In this document: positions 1 through 5,180 of the stretch, piece after piece
Position numbering within the stretch: the stretch's first letter is position 1
How the letters are laid out: each line of letters starts with the position of its first letter
From: Dictyoglomaceae bacterium
Lineage (GTDB): Bacteria; Dictyoglomota; Dictyoglomia; Dictyoglomales; Dictyoglomaceae
Direction: 5' to 3'
Length of the DNA: 5,180 nucleotides
NCBI GenBank assembly: GCA_026417425.1
Contig: JAOADF010000071.1
Coordinates: forward strand, 1 to 5,180
Notes under the pieces: generated by a model
Seen by the model: only the letters and a program-made list of their open reading frames with translations
What the model was told of the DNA's origin: nothing
The model's database searches: none
Position numbers and translations under genes: made by a program

Positions 1-222
1 ATCATGAAGAAGACCTGATATCACAGAATTTTCATCCATACCAAGATCTATAAGGATTTTTGCAACTTCTATAGGATGAATAATATAAGGTTCTCCAGAT
101 TTTCTTTTTTGGCCTTTATGGGCATTTTGAGCAAATAGAAAAGCTTTTTCCAAATTTTCTAAGGAATATTTTCCTTTTGCCTCTTTTAAAATTTCTTGAA
201 ATAGTTCAATTTCTGTTTTCAT
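1..222 (-). CDS. rel: Rel / RelA-SpoT family (p)ppGpp synthetase-hydrolase, N-terminal fragment
   Basis: Partial gene: the first 74 codons are present and the rest lies beyond the left window edge. The residues match the start of the HD hydrolase domain of long RelA/SpoT homologues: AHKGQ at 34-38, RKSGEPYIIHP at 40-50, then EVAKIL, and LLHD ending at residue 74. By comparison with characterised Rel enzymes, His49 and the His73-Asp74 pair are metal ligands for (p)ppGpp hydrolysis and Arg40-Lys41 lies at the nucleotide pocket, so the hydrolase side looks intact as far as it can be seen. The family makes and/or degrades the stringent-response alarmone in the cytoplasm. The synthetase, TGS and ACT regions cannot be checked, so a short stand-alone hydrolase (Mesh1/SAH type) is possible but less likely, given the RKSGEPY form. 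ATG at 222 is the first Met after an in-frame TGA at 231-229. There is no good Shine-Dalgarno sequence in front of it. Often annotated relA or spoT. Confidence 0.87.
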   Translation of the reverse strand, partial: MKTEIELFQEILKEAKGKYSLENLEKAFLFAQNAHKGQKRKSGEPYIIHPIEVAKILIDLGMDENSVISGLLHD

Positions 223-246
223 AGCTATTCAAAATTTTAATTTAAT

Positions 247-274
247 ATTATAACAGAAAAATATTTTAAGTAAA
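247..274 (-). promoter_or_regulatory. Predicted rel promoter (extended -10)
   Basis: On the minus strand a perfect TATAAT (252-247) is preceded by TGT, giving an extended -10 of TGTTATAAT. A -35-like TTTACT (274-269; four of six match TTGACA) lies 16 bp upstream. Transcription would begin near 240, leaving a leader of only about 18 nt before the rel ATG. The match is strong for a sigma-70/sigma-A type promoter, although AT-rich spacers generate such boxes by chance. Confidence 0.6.
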
Positions 275-300
275 ACAATCATCCTAACACTCCCAACTTT

Positions 301-320
301 TTCAGGAGATTTTTCCTGAA
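301..320. repeat. Small inverted repeat in the rel-MFS spacer
   Basis: TTCAGGA (301-307) and TCCTGAA (314-320) form a perfect 7-bp stem with a 6-nt loop. It sits downstream of the MFS gene and upstream of the rel promoter. On neither strand is it followed directly by a T run (the minus-strand reading continues AAAAAGTTGGG), so it does not look like a Rho-independent terminator. It could be an mRNA 3' structure for an MFS transcript, a protein-binding dyad, or chance. The rest of the 223-427 spacer shows no gene with a start codon and ribosome site that I would support. Confidence 0.4.
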
Positions 321-427
321 TATTGAAAGCTATTTAGAAGAAGATTTTAGAGAAAGAAATTATTGAAATTCATATTATTATAGATTTTGTTTGTGTTTCT
401 TAAGAAAAAATAAAAATAAAGGGAATA

Positions 428-1594
428 TTATAAAATAAACATAAGACCAATAGAAGCAAATATACCTAAGAATCCACCAAAATAAAAGGGAGCCTGAGGT
501 CCAAAATAGGACCAAAGTAAGCCTGCCAAGAAAGAGGCAGGAAAAAGTCCAATCCCTACTAAAGTGGCATGAAGTCCTATAGCAGTTGCTTTAATTTCAG
601 AAGGTGCAAGATCTGAAATTAAAGCCTTTTCTACTCCTTCGGTAAGAGCTATATATAATCCGTATAATGCAAATAAATACACCAAAGTATTAAAGTTATT
701 TGCTAATGCAAAACCTAAATATACTAAGCCATAAAATAAATAACCTAAAACTAATACTCTTTTTCTTCCAATCTTATCAGAGATATATCCTGCAGGAAAG
801 GAGAATATAGCATATATTATATTATACAATAGATATAGGGATAAAACAGTTATTATATTTATGTTTTCCTCTATGGTTTTTGCTCTTAATAATAAAAATT
901 GATTTGAGGAGTTTCCAAGAGTAAAAATAAAAGTAAAAATTAAAAATGCTCTTAATTTAGGATTTAAGTTTTTCCATGCAAAGGAGGATGGATTTTTTCC
1001 TATAGAGCCTTTACCTGTTTCCCTTAGGAGGAAAAGAATTCCAACTCCTAAAAGTGCTGGAATTAAGCTGAAAAGAATTACTAACTTAAAAACTGGAATA
1101 TACTCTTTTAAACTTGAAGTTTCACTTAAATTAAAACTTTTTATTATATAGATTGCCAATACTACTCCTAATACTGCTCCTAAGGTATCCATTGCTCTAT
1201 GAAGTCCAAAGGATTTTCCTCGTTCCTTTTCCTTAGAAGATTCTGCTATTATAGCATCTCTTGGTGCTGTTCTTATTCCTTTTCCGAAACGATCGACAAA
1301 TCTTCCTAGAAAGACCCCTACCCAATTACTAGTAAAATACAAAATTATTTTACCTATAGAAGAAAAAGAATAACCTACAATAGCTAAGGGTTTCCTCTTT
1401 TGGATTTTATCAGATACATGTCCAGAATATACCTTGAGAAGAGATGCAAGGCTTTCTGCAACTCCTTCTACAAATCCGAGGATGGAAGGTCCTGCACCAA
1501 GAGCTAATATATAGAAAGAGATTAAAGGATAGAACATCTCAGTACTAATGTCAGTTAAAAAACTACCAATTCCAGTAATAATAATGTTCCACAT
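428..1594 (-). CDS. Major facilitator superfamily (MFS) transporter, substrate unknown
   Basis: A complete 388-residue polytopic membrane protein, typical in length for a 12-helix MFS carrier. The N-terminal half carries the loop 2-3 motif A as GHVSDKIQKRKP (58-69). This is followed by GRFVDRFGKGIRTAPRDAII (97-116) and FGLHRAMDTLGAVLG (129-143), a signature shared by a group of bacterial MFS permeases that I recognise by pattern but cannot tie to a substrate. A hydrophilic central linker spans about 191-213. The second half repeats motif A as GYISDKIGRKRV (269-280) and has a TEGVEKALISDLAP stretch at 318-331. The protein should move a small solute using an ion gradient across the cytoplasmic membrane. 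The start is supported by AGGAG (1606-1602), 7 nt before the ATG. It is divergent from the UPF0016 gene. No terminator follows the stop, so readthrough toward rel is possible. No regulator is encoded nearby to hint at a drug or sugar role. Confidence 0.93.
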   Translation of the reverse strand: MWNIIITGIGSFLTDISTEMFYPLISFYILALGAGPSILGFVEGVAESLASLLKVYSGHVSDKIQKRKPLAIVGYSFSSIGKIILYFTSNWVGVFLGRFVDRFGKGIRTAPRDAIIAESSKEKERGKSFGLHRAMDTLGAVLGVVLAIYIIKSFNLSETSSLKEYIPVFKLVILFSLIPALLGVGILFLLRETGKGSIGKNPSSFAWKNLNPKLRAFLIFTFIFTLGNSSNQFLLLRAKTIEENINIITVLSLYLLYNIIYAIFSFPAGYISDKIGRKRVLVLGYLFYGLVYLGFALANNFNTLVYLFALYGLYIALTEGVEKALISDLAPSEIKATAIGLHATLVGIGLFPASFLAGLLWSYFGPQAPFYFGGFLGIFASIGLMFIL

Positions 1595-1601
1595 TTGTAA
1601 T

Positions 1602-1606
1602 CTCCT
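1602..1606 (-). promoter_or_regulatory. Ribosome binding site of the MFS gene
   Basis: Minus-strand AGGAG, within AAGAGGAGATT, lies 7 nt upstream of the ATG at 1594. The complementarity to the 3' end of 16S rRNA and the spacing are both good, which fixes this start codon. Confidence 0.8.
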
Positions 1607-1609
1607 CTT

Positions 1610-1624
1610 AAGATTTTTAATCTT
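1610..1624. promoter_or_regulatory. Operator-like dyad at the MFS transcription start
   Basis: AAGATT (1610-1615) and AATCTT (1619-1624) form a perfect inverted repeat around TTT. It covers the predicted MFS start point (about 1622) and touches the -35 box of the divergent gene (1623-1628), a position where a bound repressor could affect both. The loop is only 3 nt. A chance AT-rich palindrome is a real alternative. Confidence 0.3.
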
Positions 1625-1650
1625 GTTAATTATACCATAAATTGTATAAT
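1623..1650 (+). promoter_or_regulatory. Predicted promoter of the UPF0016 gene
   Basis: TTGTTA (1623-1628; four of six) and a perfect TATAAT (1645-1650) are separated by 16 bp. The start would be near 1657, with a leader of about 45 nt. That leader is too short for a yybP-ykoY manganese riboswitch, and I see none. The opposing MFS -10 lies inside this promoter's spacer, so the two promoters cannot easily be occupied at the same time. Confidence 0.55.
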
Positions 1651-1651
1651 T
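1628..1651. repeat. Dyad holding both divergent -10 boxes
   Basis: AATTATAC (1628-1635) and GTATAATT (1644-1651) are a perfect 8-bp inverted repeat around an 8-bp centre. With a one-base bulge the symmetry continues outward as TTAA/TTAA. Each arm contains one -10 element. Six of the eight bases per arm follow simply from having two opposed TATAAT boxes, so only the extra symmetry hints at a regulator site. Confidence 0.45.
1629..1639 (-). promoter_or_regulatory. Predicted MFS promoter (extended -10)
   Basis: On the minus strand TGGTATAAT combines a perfect -10 (1634-1629) with a TG extension (1637-1636). No good -35 is found at 16-18 bp (1657-1651 is a poor match), which fits an extended -10 promoter. 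Transcription would start near 1622, giving a leader of about 28 nt before the MFS ATG. Confidence 0.55.
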
Positions 1652-1690
1652 TAAGTCGTGAAATTTAGATATAAATAAAATTAAAGTCTT

Positions 1691-1695
1691 GGAGG
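1691..1695 (+). promoter_or_regulatory. Ribosome binding site deciding the UPF0016 start
   Basis: GGAGG lies 4 nt before the ATG at 1700 and 7 nt before the adjacent in-frame ATG at 1703. The 7-nt spacing matches the MFS gene and is close to the 9 nt of rpoB, so 1703 is the better start. The two choices differ by one Met only. Confidence 0.7.
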
Positions 1696-1702
1696 ATACA
1701 TG

Positions 1703-1978
1703 ATGGGAAATTTTTATGTTTTTTTATCTACATTTTTTGTTATTCTTTTAGCAGAGCTTGGAGATAAAACTCAACTAGCTGTGTTATCTCTTTCTATTCA
1801 TACAAAGGCTCCCTTCATTGTGTTTTTAGGAGCATCTATATCTTTATCTTTGTTAAGTCTTATAGGAGCATACTTTGGGACTTTTTTGTTAAAGTTAGTT
1901 CCAAGAGATATTATTGAAAAAATTGCTGGTCTGGTATTTATTTTGGCTGGAATTTTTATGATTTTGAAAAAAAATTGA
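1703..1978 (+). CDS. Single-domain UPF0016 / GDT1-TMEM165 family membrane protein, putative cation exporter
   Basis: A 91-residue, very hydrophobic protein with about three membrane segments (roughly 4-30, 37-63, 70-88). The first holds the family signature ELGDKTQ (18-24), the E-x-G-D-K-T motif whose acidic residues are thought to bind Mn2+ or Ca2+ in GDT1, TMEM165 and bacterial relatives such as MneA. A second hallmark stretch is FLGASISLSLLSLIGAYFG (41-59), followed by a basic/acidic loop KLVPRDIIEK. Typical members are about 190-220 residues with two inverted copies of this unit; this one has a single copy and stops cleanly, so it probably works as a homodimer or with a partner encoded elsewhere. 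The likely role is export of manganese or another divalent cation across the cytoplasmic membrane; the ion is inferred from the family. Starting at ATG 1700 would add one Met. A terminator begins within its last codons, so it looks monocistronic. Confidence 0.88.
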   Translation: MGNFYVFLSTFFVILLAELGDKTQLAVLSLSIHTKAPFIVFLGASISLSLLSLIGAYFGTFLLKLVPRDIIEKIAGLVFILAGIFMILKKN

Positions 1979-2017
1979 GAAAAAATATATAATAGATATA
2001 TTATACTCAATTTTTTT
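1968..2017 (+). terminator. Intrinsic terminator after the UPF0016 gene
   Basis: AAAAAAATTGAG (1968-1979) pairs perfectly with CTCAATTTTTTT (2006-2017). Inside, TATAATA (1988-1994) pairs with TATTATA (1999-2005) around GATA. The 3' arm ends in seven T, giving the hairpin-plus-U-tract form. The 5' arm overlaps the last three codons and stop of the UPF0016 gene. The stem is almost all A/T with an 8-nt bulge on one side, so its strength is uncertain. The A run before and T run after make it potentially bidirectional. Confidence 0.6.
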
Positions 2018-2019
2018 GT

Positions 2020-2036
2020 GATTTTTTTAAAAAATC
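2020..2036. repeat. A/T palindrome upstream of rpoB
   Basis: GATTTTTT and AAAAAATC flank a single central T, a perfect 8-1-8 palindrome. There is no room for a hairpin loop without opening the centre. It may bend DNA or be part of the AT-rich upstream promoter region, or it may be low-complexity chance. Confidence 0.3.
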
Positions 2037-2061
2037 TCTTTATTTTTTTATTTTATACTAT

Positions 2062-2089
2062 TTGTTTTTATTTTTCCTTATGATAAAAT
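2062..2089 (+). promoter_or_regulatory. Predicted rpoB promoter
   Basis: TTGTTT (2062-2067; TTG conserved) is followed after 16 bp by TAAAAT (2084-2089; five of six). The latter is preceded by TGA, so it is an extended -10 (TGATAAAAT). Transcription would begin around 2096-2098, with a leader of about 32-34 nt. The upstream 2011-2061 stretch is dominated by T runs and could serve as an UP element for the alpha subunit. An alternative -10, TATACT at 2054-2059, lacks a usable -35. Confidence 0.5.
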
Positions 2090-2114
2090 ATAAATTTGTC
2101 TTAATCTTAAAGAA

Positions 2115-2120
2115 AAGGAG
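2115..2120 (+). promoter_or_regulatory. Ribosome binding site of rpoB
   Basis: AAGGAG ends 9 nt before the ATG at 2130. An ATG at 2122 reads only three codons before TGA, and the ATG at 2134 is out of frame and soon stops, so 2130 is the rpoB start. Confidence 0.8.
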
Positions 2121-2129
2121 AATGACAAT

Positions 2130-5100
2130 ATGAATGAAGGAAAAATAAAAAAAGAGGTCTTTTCGTCAGAAAGATTTAATATAGATTCCTTACCTGATTT
2201 ATTAAAAATTCAACATGAATCTTTTGAATGGTTTCTTAATAAAGGACTAAGAGAAGTTCTTGAAGAATTTAATCCTATTGAATCATCTCGTCAAGGTCTT
2301 TCTTTATATTTTCTTACTGGTAAAGAAAATATAAAGTTAAAAGACCCATCAAAATCACCAGAAGAATGTTTAGAGAAAGGACTTACTTATGAATCTGCTC
2401 TTTATGTGGATGCATTGCTTGTCAAGAAAGATATTGATAATCCCATACAACAAGAGGTATTTTTTGGAAATATTCCTAAGATGACTGAAAGAGCAACCTT
2501 TATTATTAATGGAACGGAAAGGGTAATAGTTAATCAAATTATTCGTTCTCCTGGTATATATTTTCAAGAGGAAGGGCATAGCATAATTGCTACTTTAATT
2601 CCTACAAGAGGCGGATGGATTGAATTCGAAATAGATAATAGTGGACTAATATATATACATCCTAATGGTATGAAAAAATTTTTAATATCTTTATTACTTA
2701 AAGCCTTAGGATATGATTTAGAGTTTTTTAGAAATATTTTATCAGATGATGATTTAGTGTATCTTAAGAATACCTTTGATAAGGATGGAGGACTTTCAAG
2801 AACAGAAGCTATATTTGAAACTTGTCAAAAATTAAGACCCAGTGATGTACCAAGTAGAGAAAAAGATGCTTTAGATCAAATTAGGCAGTTATTATTTGAT
2901 CAAAAGAAATATAATTTAGGGAAAGTAGGGAGATATAAACTAAATCAGAAACTACGTATCAATATTTCTTTAGATAATCATGCGTTTACTGAGGAAGATT
3001 TGATAGAGATAATTAAACATTTAATATGGGTAAAAAATGGAAAAGAGGAAGAGGATGATATAGACCATCTGGGAAATAGAAGAATAAGATCTGTGGGTGA
3101 ATTATTACAAATGCAATTTAGAACAGGTCTTCCAAGAGTGGAAAAAATAGTAAAAGAAAGGATGGCACTTCAGGGACCTGAAGATGCAACACCTCAGAAT
3201 TTGATAAGTACTCGTCCTCTAAATTCAGCAATAAGAGAATTCTTTAATAGAAATCCTCTTTCCCAATTCATGGATCAAACAAATCCCCTATCGGAGCTTT
3301 CACATAAAAGAAGAATTAGTGCTTTAGGACCTGGAGGTTTAACAAGAGAAAGAGCAAGCTTTGAAGTTCGAGATATTCATCCATCTTATTATGGAAGGAT
3401 TTGTCCTATAGAGACTCCTGAAGGTCCTAATGCTGGTTTGATAAACTATCTTGCAGCTCTCTCTATAGTGGATGACTTTGGTTTCTTAAGAACCCCATAT
3501 TTTAGAGTAAGAAATGGAAAAGTTTCTGATGAAATAGTTTATCTATCTGCAATGGAAGAGGAAGATTATACTATTGCATCCTTTGATGTACACATAGATA
3601 AAAACAATGAGATAACTGATAGATTAGTAAACGCAAGAAGAAAAGGAAGATTTATATTGTGTTCTCCAAAGGAAATAGATTTTATTGGTATTTCCCCGTA
3701 TCAAACTGTTAGTATATCTGCAGCTTTGATACCTTTTTTGGAACACGATGATGCTAACCGAGCTTTAATGGGAGCAAACATGCAAAGACAAGCTGTACCT
3801 TTGCTGAACCCAGAACCTCCCTTAGTTGGAACTGGAATAGAGGAGATGGTTGCAAAGAATACAGGAGTTTTAGTGATATCTGATATTGATGGAATTGTTA
3901 AAAAAGTAACTTCCACAGAAATTGTTGTTGAAACGAATAATAGAGAAATAAGAACTTTTAATCTTGTAAAATACAGAAGGACCAATCAAGGAACTTGTTG
4001 GAGTCAACGACCCCTTGTGAATATTGGAGATAAGGTCAAAAAAGGAGACATATTAGCGGATGGACCTTCTACTTCCAAAGGTATACTTTCTCTGGGCAGA
4101 AATGTTTTAGTCGCTTTTTTGCCTTGGGGTGGATACAATTATGAAGATGCAATAATTATTAGTGAAAGACTAGTAAAAGAAGATATTTTCACATCAATAC
4201 ATATTGAAGAATATGAAGTAAGAGCTCGAGATACAAAATTAGGTCCTGAAGAGATTACTCGAGATATTCCTAATATTAGTGAAGAAGCAATTAGATACTT
4301 AGATAAAGATGGAATTATAATGATTGGAGCAGAAGTTGGTCCTAATGATATATTAGTTGGAAAGGTAACCCCTAAAGGGGAAACAGAATTATCTCCTGAG
4401 GAACGATTGTTAAGGGCAATTTTTGGAGAAAAGTCGAGAGAGATTAGGGATACATCCTTAAGAATGCCTCATGGAGAATGGGGTAAAGTTATTGATGTAA
4501 GAGTATTAACAAGAGATAAAGATGAATTGCCCCCAGGGGTAAATAAAATTGTAAAAGTAAGAGTGGCTCAAATAAGAAAAATCTCAGTAGGTGATAAACT
4601 AGCAGGAAGACATGGTAATAAAGGAGTAATCGCAACAATTCTTCCTGAGGAAGATATGCCATATTTACAAGATGGAACTCCTGTAGATATAATTCTTAAT
4701 CCCTTGGGAGTACCATCAAGAATGAATGTAGGACAAATTTTAGAGACCCACTTAGGTTGGGCAGCAAAAGAATTGGGTATTTATGCCATCGTTCCACCCT
4801 TTGATGAGGTTATTGAGGAAAATAGATCTGCAAATTTAGTAAAGCAAATGCTGAAAAGAGCAAATTTACCGGAAGATGGGAGAGTTATTCTATATGATGG
4901 TAGAACGGGAGAACCTTTTGACCAAAAAGTAACAGTTGGTTATATGTATATAATGAAACTTATACATTTAGCTGATGATAAGATACATGCAAGATCCGTA
5001 GGACCATATTCTTTAGTAACCCAACAACCTTTAGGTGGAAGAGCTCAATTTGGTGGACAAAGATTTGGAGAAATGGAAGTGTGGGCTTTGGAAGCTTATG

Positions 5101-5180
5101 GTGCAGCTCATACCTTAGAAGAAATGTTGACTTATAAATCTGATGATATAAAGGGAAGAACAGAAGTTTATACTGCAATA
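2130..5180 (+). CDS. rpoB: DNA-directed RNA polymerase subunit beta, C-terminus cut by window edge
   Basis: An open frame of 1017 codons without interruption encodes nearly all of the beta subunit, which with beta-prime forms the catalytic core of RNA polymerase. Landmarks in order: N-terminal [27 protein letters not shown] of the N-terminal cluster; the rifampicin region [19 protein letters not shown], beginning at residue 377 and running to L399; [11 protein letters not shown] to 438; [30 protein letters not shown] with Glu672-Asp673 (E. coli 813-814); flap [12 protein letters not shown] around 758; [13 protein letters not shown] with Lys823 and Lys831 (E. coli 1065 and 1073); GYMYIMKL and [19 protein letters not shown] near the end. 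Spacing between landmarks shows that the SI1 and SI2 insertions of E. coli are absent. By alignment to E. coli, roughly 35 residues plus any tail are missing on the right. It has its own promoter and ribosome site; rpoC would be expected next, outside the window. Confidence 0.99.
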   Translation, partial: MNEGKIKKEVFSSERFNIDSLPDLLKIQHESFEWFLNKGLREVLEEFNPIESSRQGLSLYFLTGKENIKLKDPSKSPEECLEKGLTYESALYVDALLVKKDIDNPIQQEVFFGNIPKMTERATFIINGTERVIVNQIIRSPGIYFQEEGHSIIATLIPTRGGWIEFEIDNSGLIYIHPNGMKKFLISLLLKALGYDLEFFRNILSDDDLVYLKNTFDKDGGLSRTEAIFETCQKLRPSDVPSREKDALDQIRQLLFDQKKYNLGKVGRYKLNQKLRINISLDNHAFTEEDLIEIIKHLIWVKNGKEEEDDIDHLGNRRIRSVGELLQMQFRTGLPRVEKIVKERMALQGPEDATPQNLISTRPLNSAIREFFNRNPLSQFMDQTNPLSELSHKRRISALGPGGLTRERASFEVRDIHPSYYGRICPIETPEGPNAGLINYLAALSIVDDFGFLRTPYFRVRNGKVSDEIVYLSAMEEEDYTIASFDVHIDKNNEITDRLVNARRKGRFILCSPKEIDFIGISPYQTVSISAALIPFLEHDDANRALMGANMQRQAVPLLNPEPPLVGTGIEEMVAKNTGVLVISDIDGIVKKVTSTEIVVETNNREIRTFNLVKYRRTNQGTCWSQRPLVNIGDKVKKGDILADGPSTSKGILSLGRNVLVAFLPWGGYNYEDAIIISERLVKEDIFTSIHIEEYEVRARDTKLGPEEITRDIPNISEEAIRYLDKDGIIMIGAEVGPNDILVGKVTPKGETELSPEERLLRAIFGEKSREIRDTSLRMPHGEWGKVIDVRVLTRDKDELPPGVNKIVKVRVAQIRKISVGDKLAGRHGNKGVIATILPEEDMPYLQDGTPVDIILNPLGVPSRMNVGQILETHLGWAAKELGIYAIVPPFDEVIEENRSANLVKQMLKRANLPEDGRVILYDGRTGEPFDQKVTVGYMYIMKLIHLADDKIHARSVGPYSLVTQQPLGGRAQFGGQRFGEMEVWALEAYGAAHTLEEMLTYKSDDIKGRTEVYTAI

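Noticed and set aside
229..282. Possible 17-codon leader peptide before rel on the minus strand (starts MIVLLKIFF)
   Set aside because: It overlaps the predicted rel promoter, so it would mostly not be transcribed from that start; no residue pattern typical of attenuator peptides.
301..320. Rho-independent terminator for the MFS gene
   Set aside because: The stem is perfect but no U tract follows on the minus strand, and it lies over 100 nt past the stop.
396..407. Palindrome TTTCTTAAGAAA after the MFS stop
   Set aside because: No loop possible without opening the centre and no clear role; a 12-bp AT-rich palindrome is plausible by chance.
1657..1699. Manganese (yybP-ykoY) riboswitch in front of the UPF0016 gene
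   Set aside because: The leader is only about 45 nt, AT-rich, and lacks paired conserved loops; far shorter than that riboswitch class.
1798..2010. Minus-strand 70-codon open frame
   Set aside because: Lies antisense to the UPF0016 gene and the terminator, with no ribosome site or recognisable protein; a shadow of the real gene.
2370..2579. Minus-strand 69-codon open frame
   Set aside because: Antisense inside the conserved N-terminal part of rpoB; composition reflects the sense codons.
3701..3985. Minus-strand 94-codon open frame
   Set aside because: Antisense to the highly conserved [12 protein letters not shown] part of rpoB; no family resemblance.
4960..5178. Minus-strand 72-codon open frame
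   Set aside because: Antisense to the conserved C-terminal part of rpoB; low-complexity, no support.

Overview
This is an AT-rich bacterial window (A+T clearly dominates both genes and spacers; AGA is the main Arg codon and Lys/Glu/Ile are abundant). It carries four protein genes in two divergent pairs. On the minus strand, reading leftward from about 1620, are an MFS transporter (428-1594) and the N-terminal end of a RelA/SpoT-type (p)ppGpp enzyme (1-222, cut by the window edge). On the plus strand, reading rightward from about 1655, are a single-repeat UPF0016/GDT1-type membrane protein (1703-1978) and rpoB, the beta subunit of RNA polymerase (2130-5180, cut by the window edge). I see no tRNA, rRNA, CRISPR array, insertion sequence or riboswitch.

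The short, insertion-poor beta subunit, the strong Shine-Dalgarno sites and the base composition suggest a low-GC, possibly thermophilic anaerobe. A Dictyoglomus-like lineage is my best guess, but this is impression from sequence style and was not tested by a search; low-GC Firmicutes are the main alternative.

Layout: rel 5' part (minus); a 205-bp spacer with the rel promoter and one small inverted repeat; the MFS gene (minus); a 108-bp divergent control region in which two promoters overlap and their -10 boxes form the arms of a dyad; the UPF0016 gene (plus); an intrinsic-terminator-like hairpin that begins inside the last codons of that gene; a very T-rich rpoB promoter region; rpoB.

The genes do not form an obvious pathway. 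The clearest organisational point is that rpoB appears to start its own transcription unit, separated by a terminator from an unrelated membrane-protein gene, rather than following rplL as in the common rplKAJL-rpoBC order. Rel makes and degrades the alarmone that acts on RNA polymerase in many bacteria, so its nearness to rpoB is suggestive but may be chance. I did not find a convincing undescribed system; the findings concern promoter architecture, the half-size transporter and the gene order.
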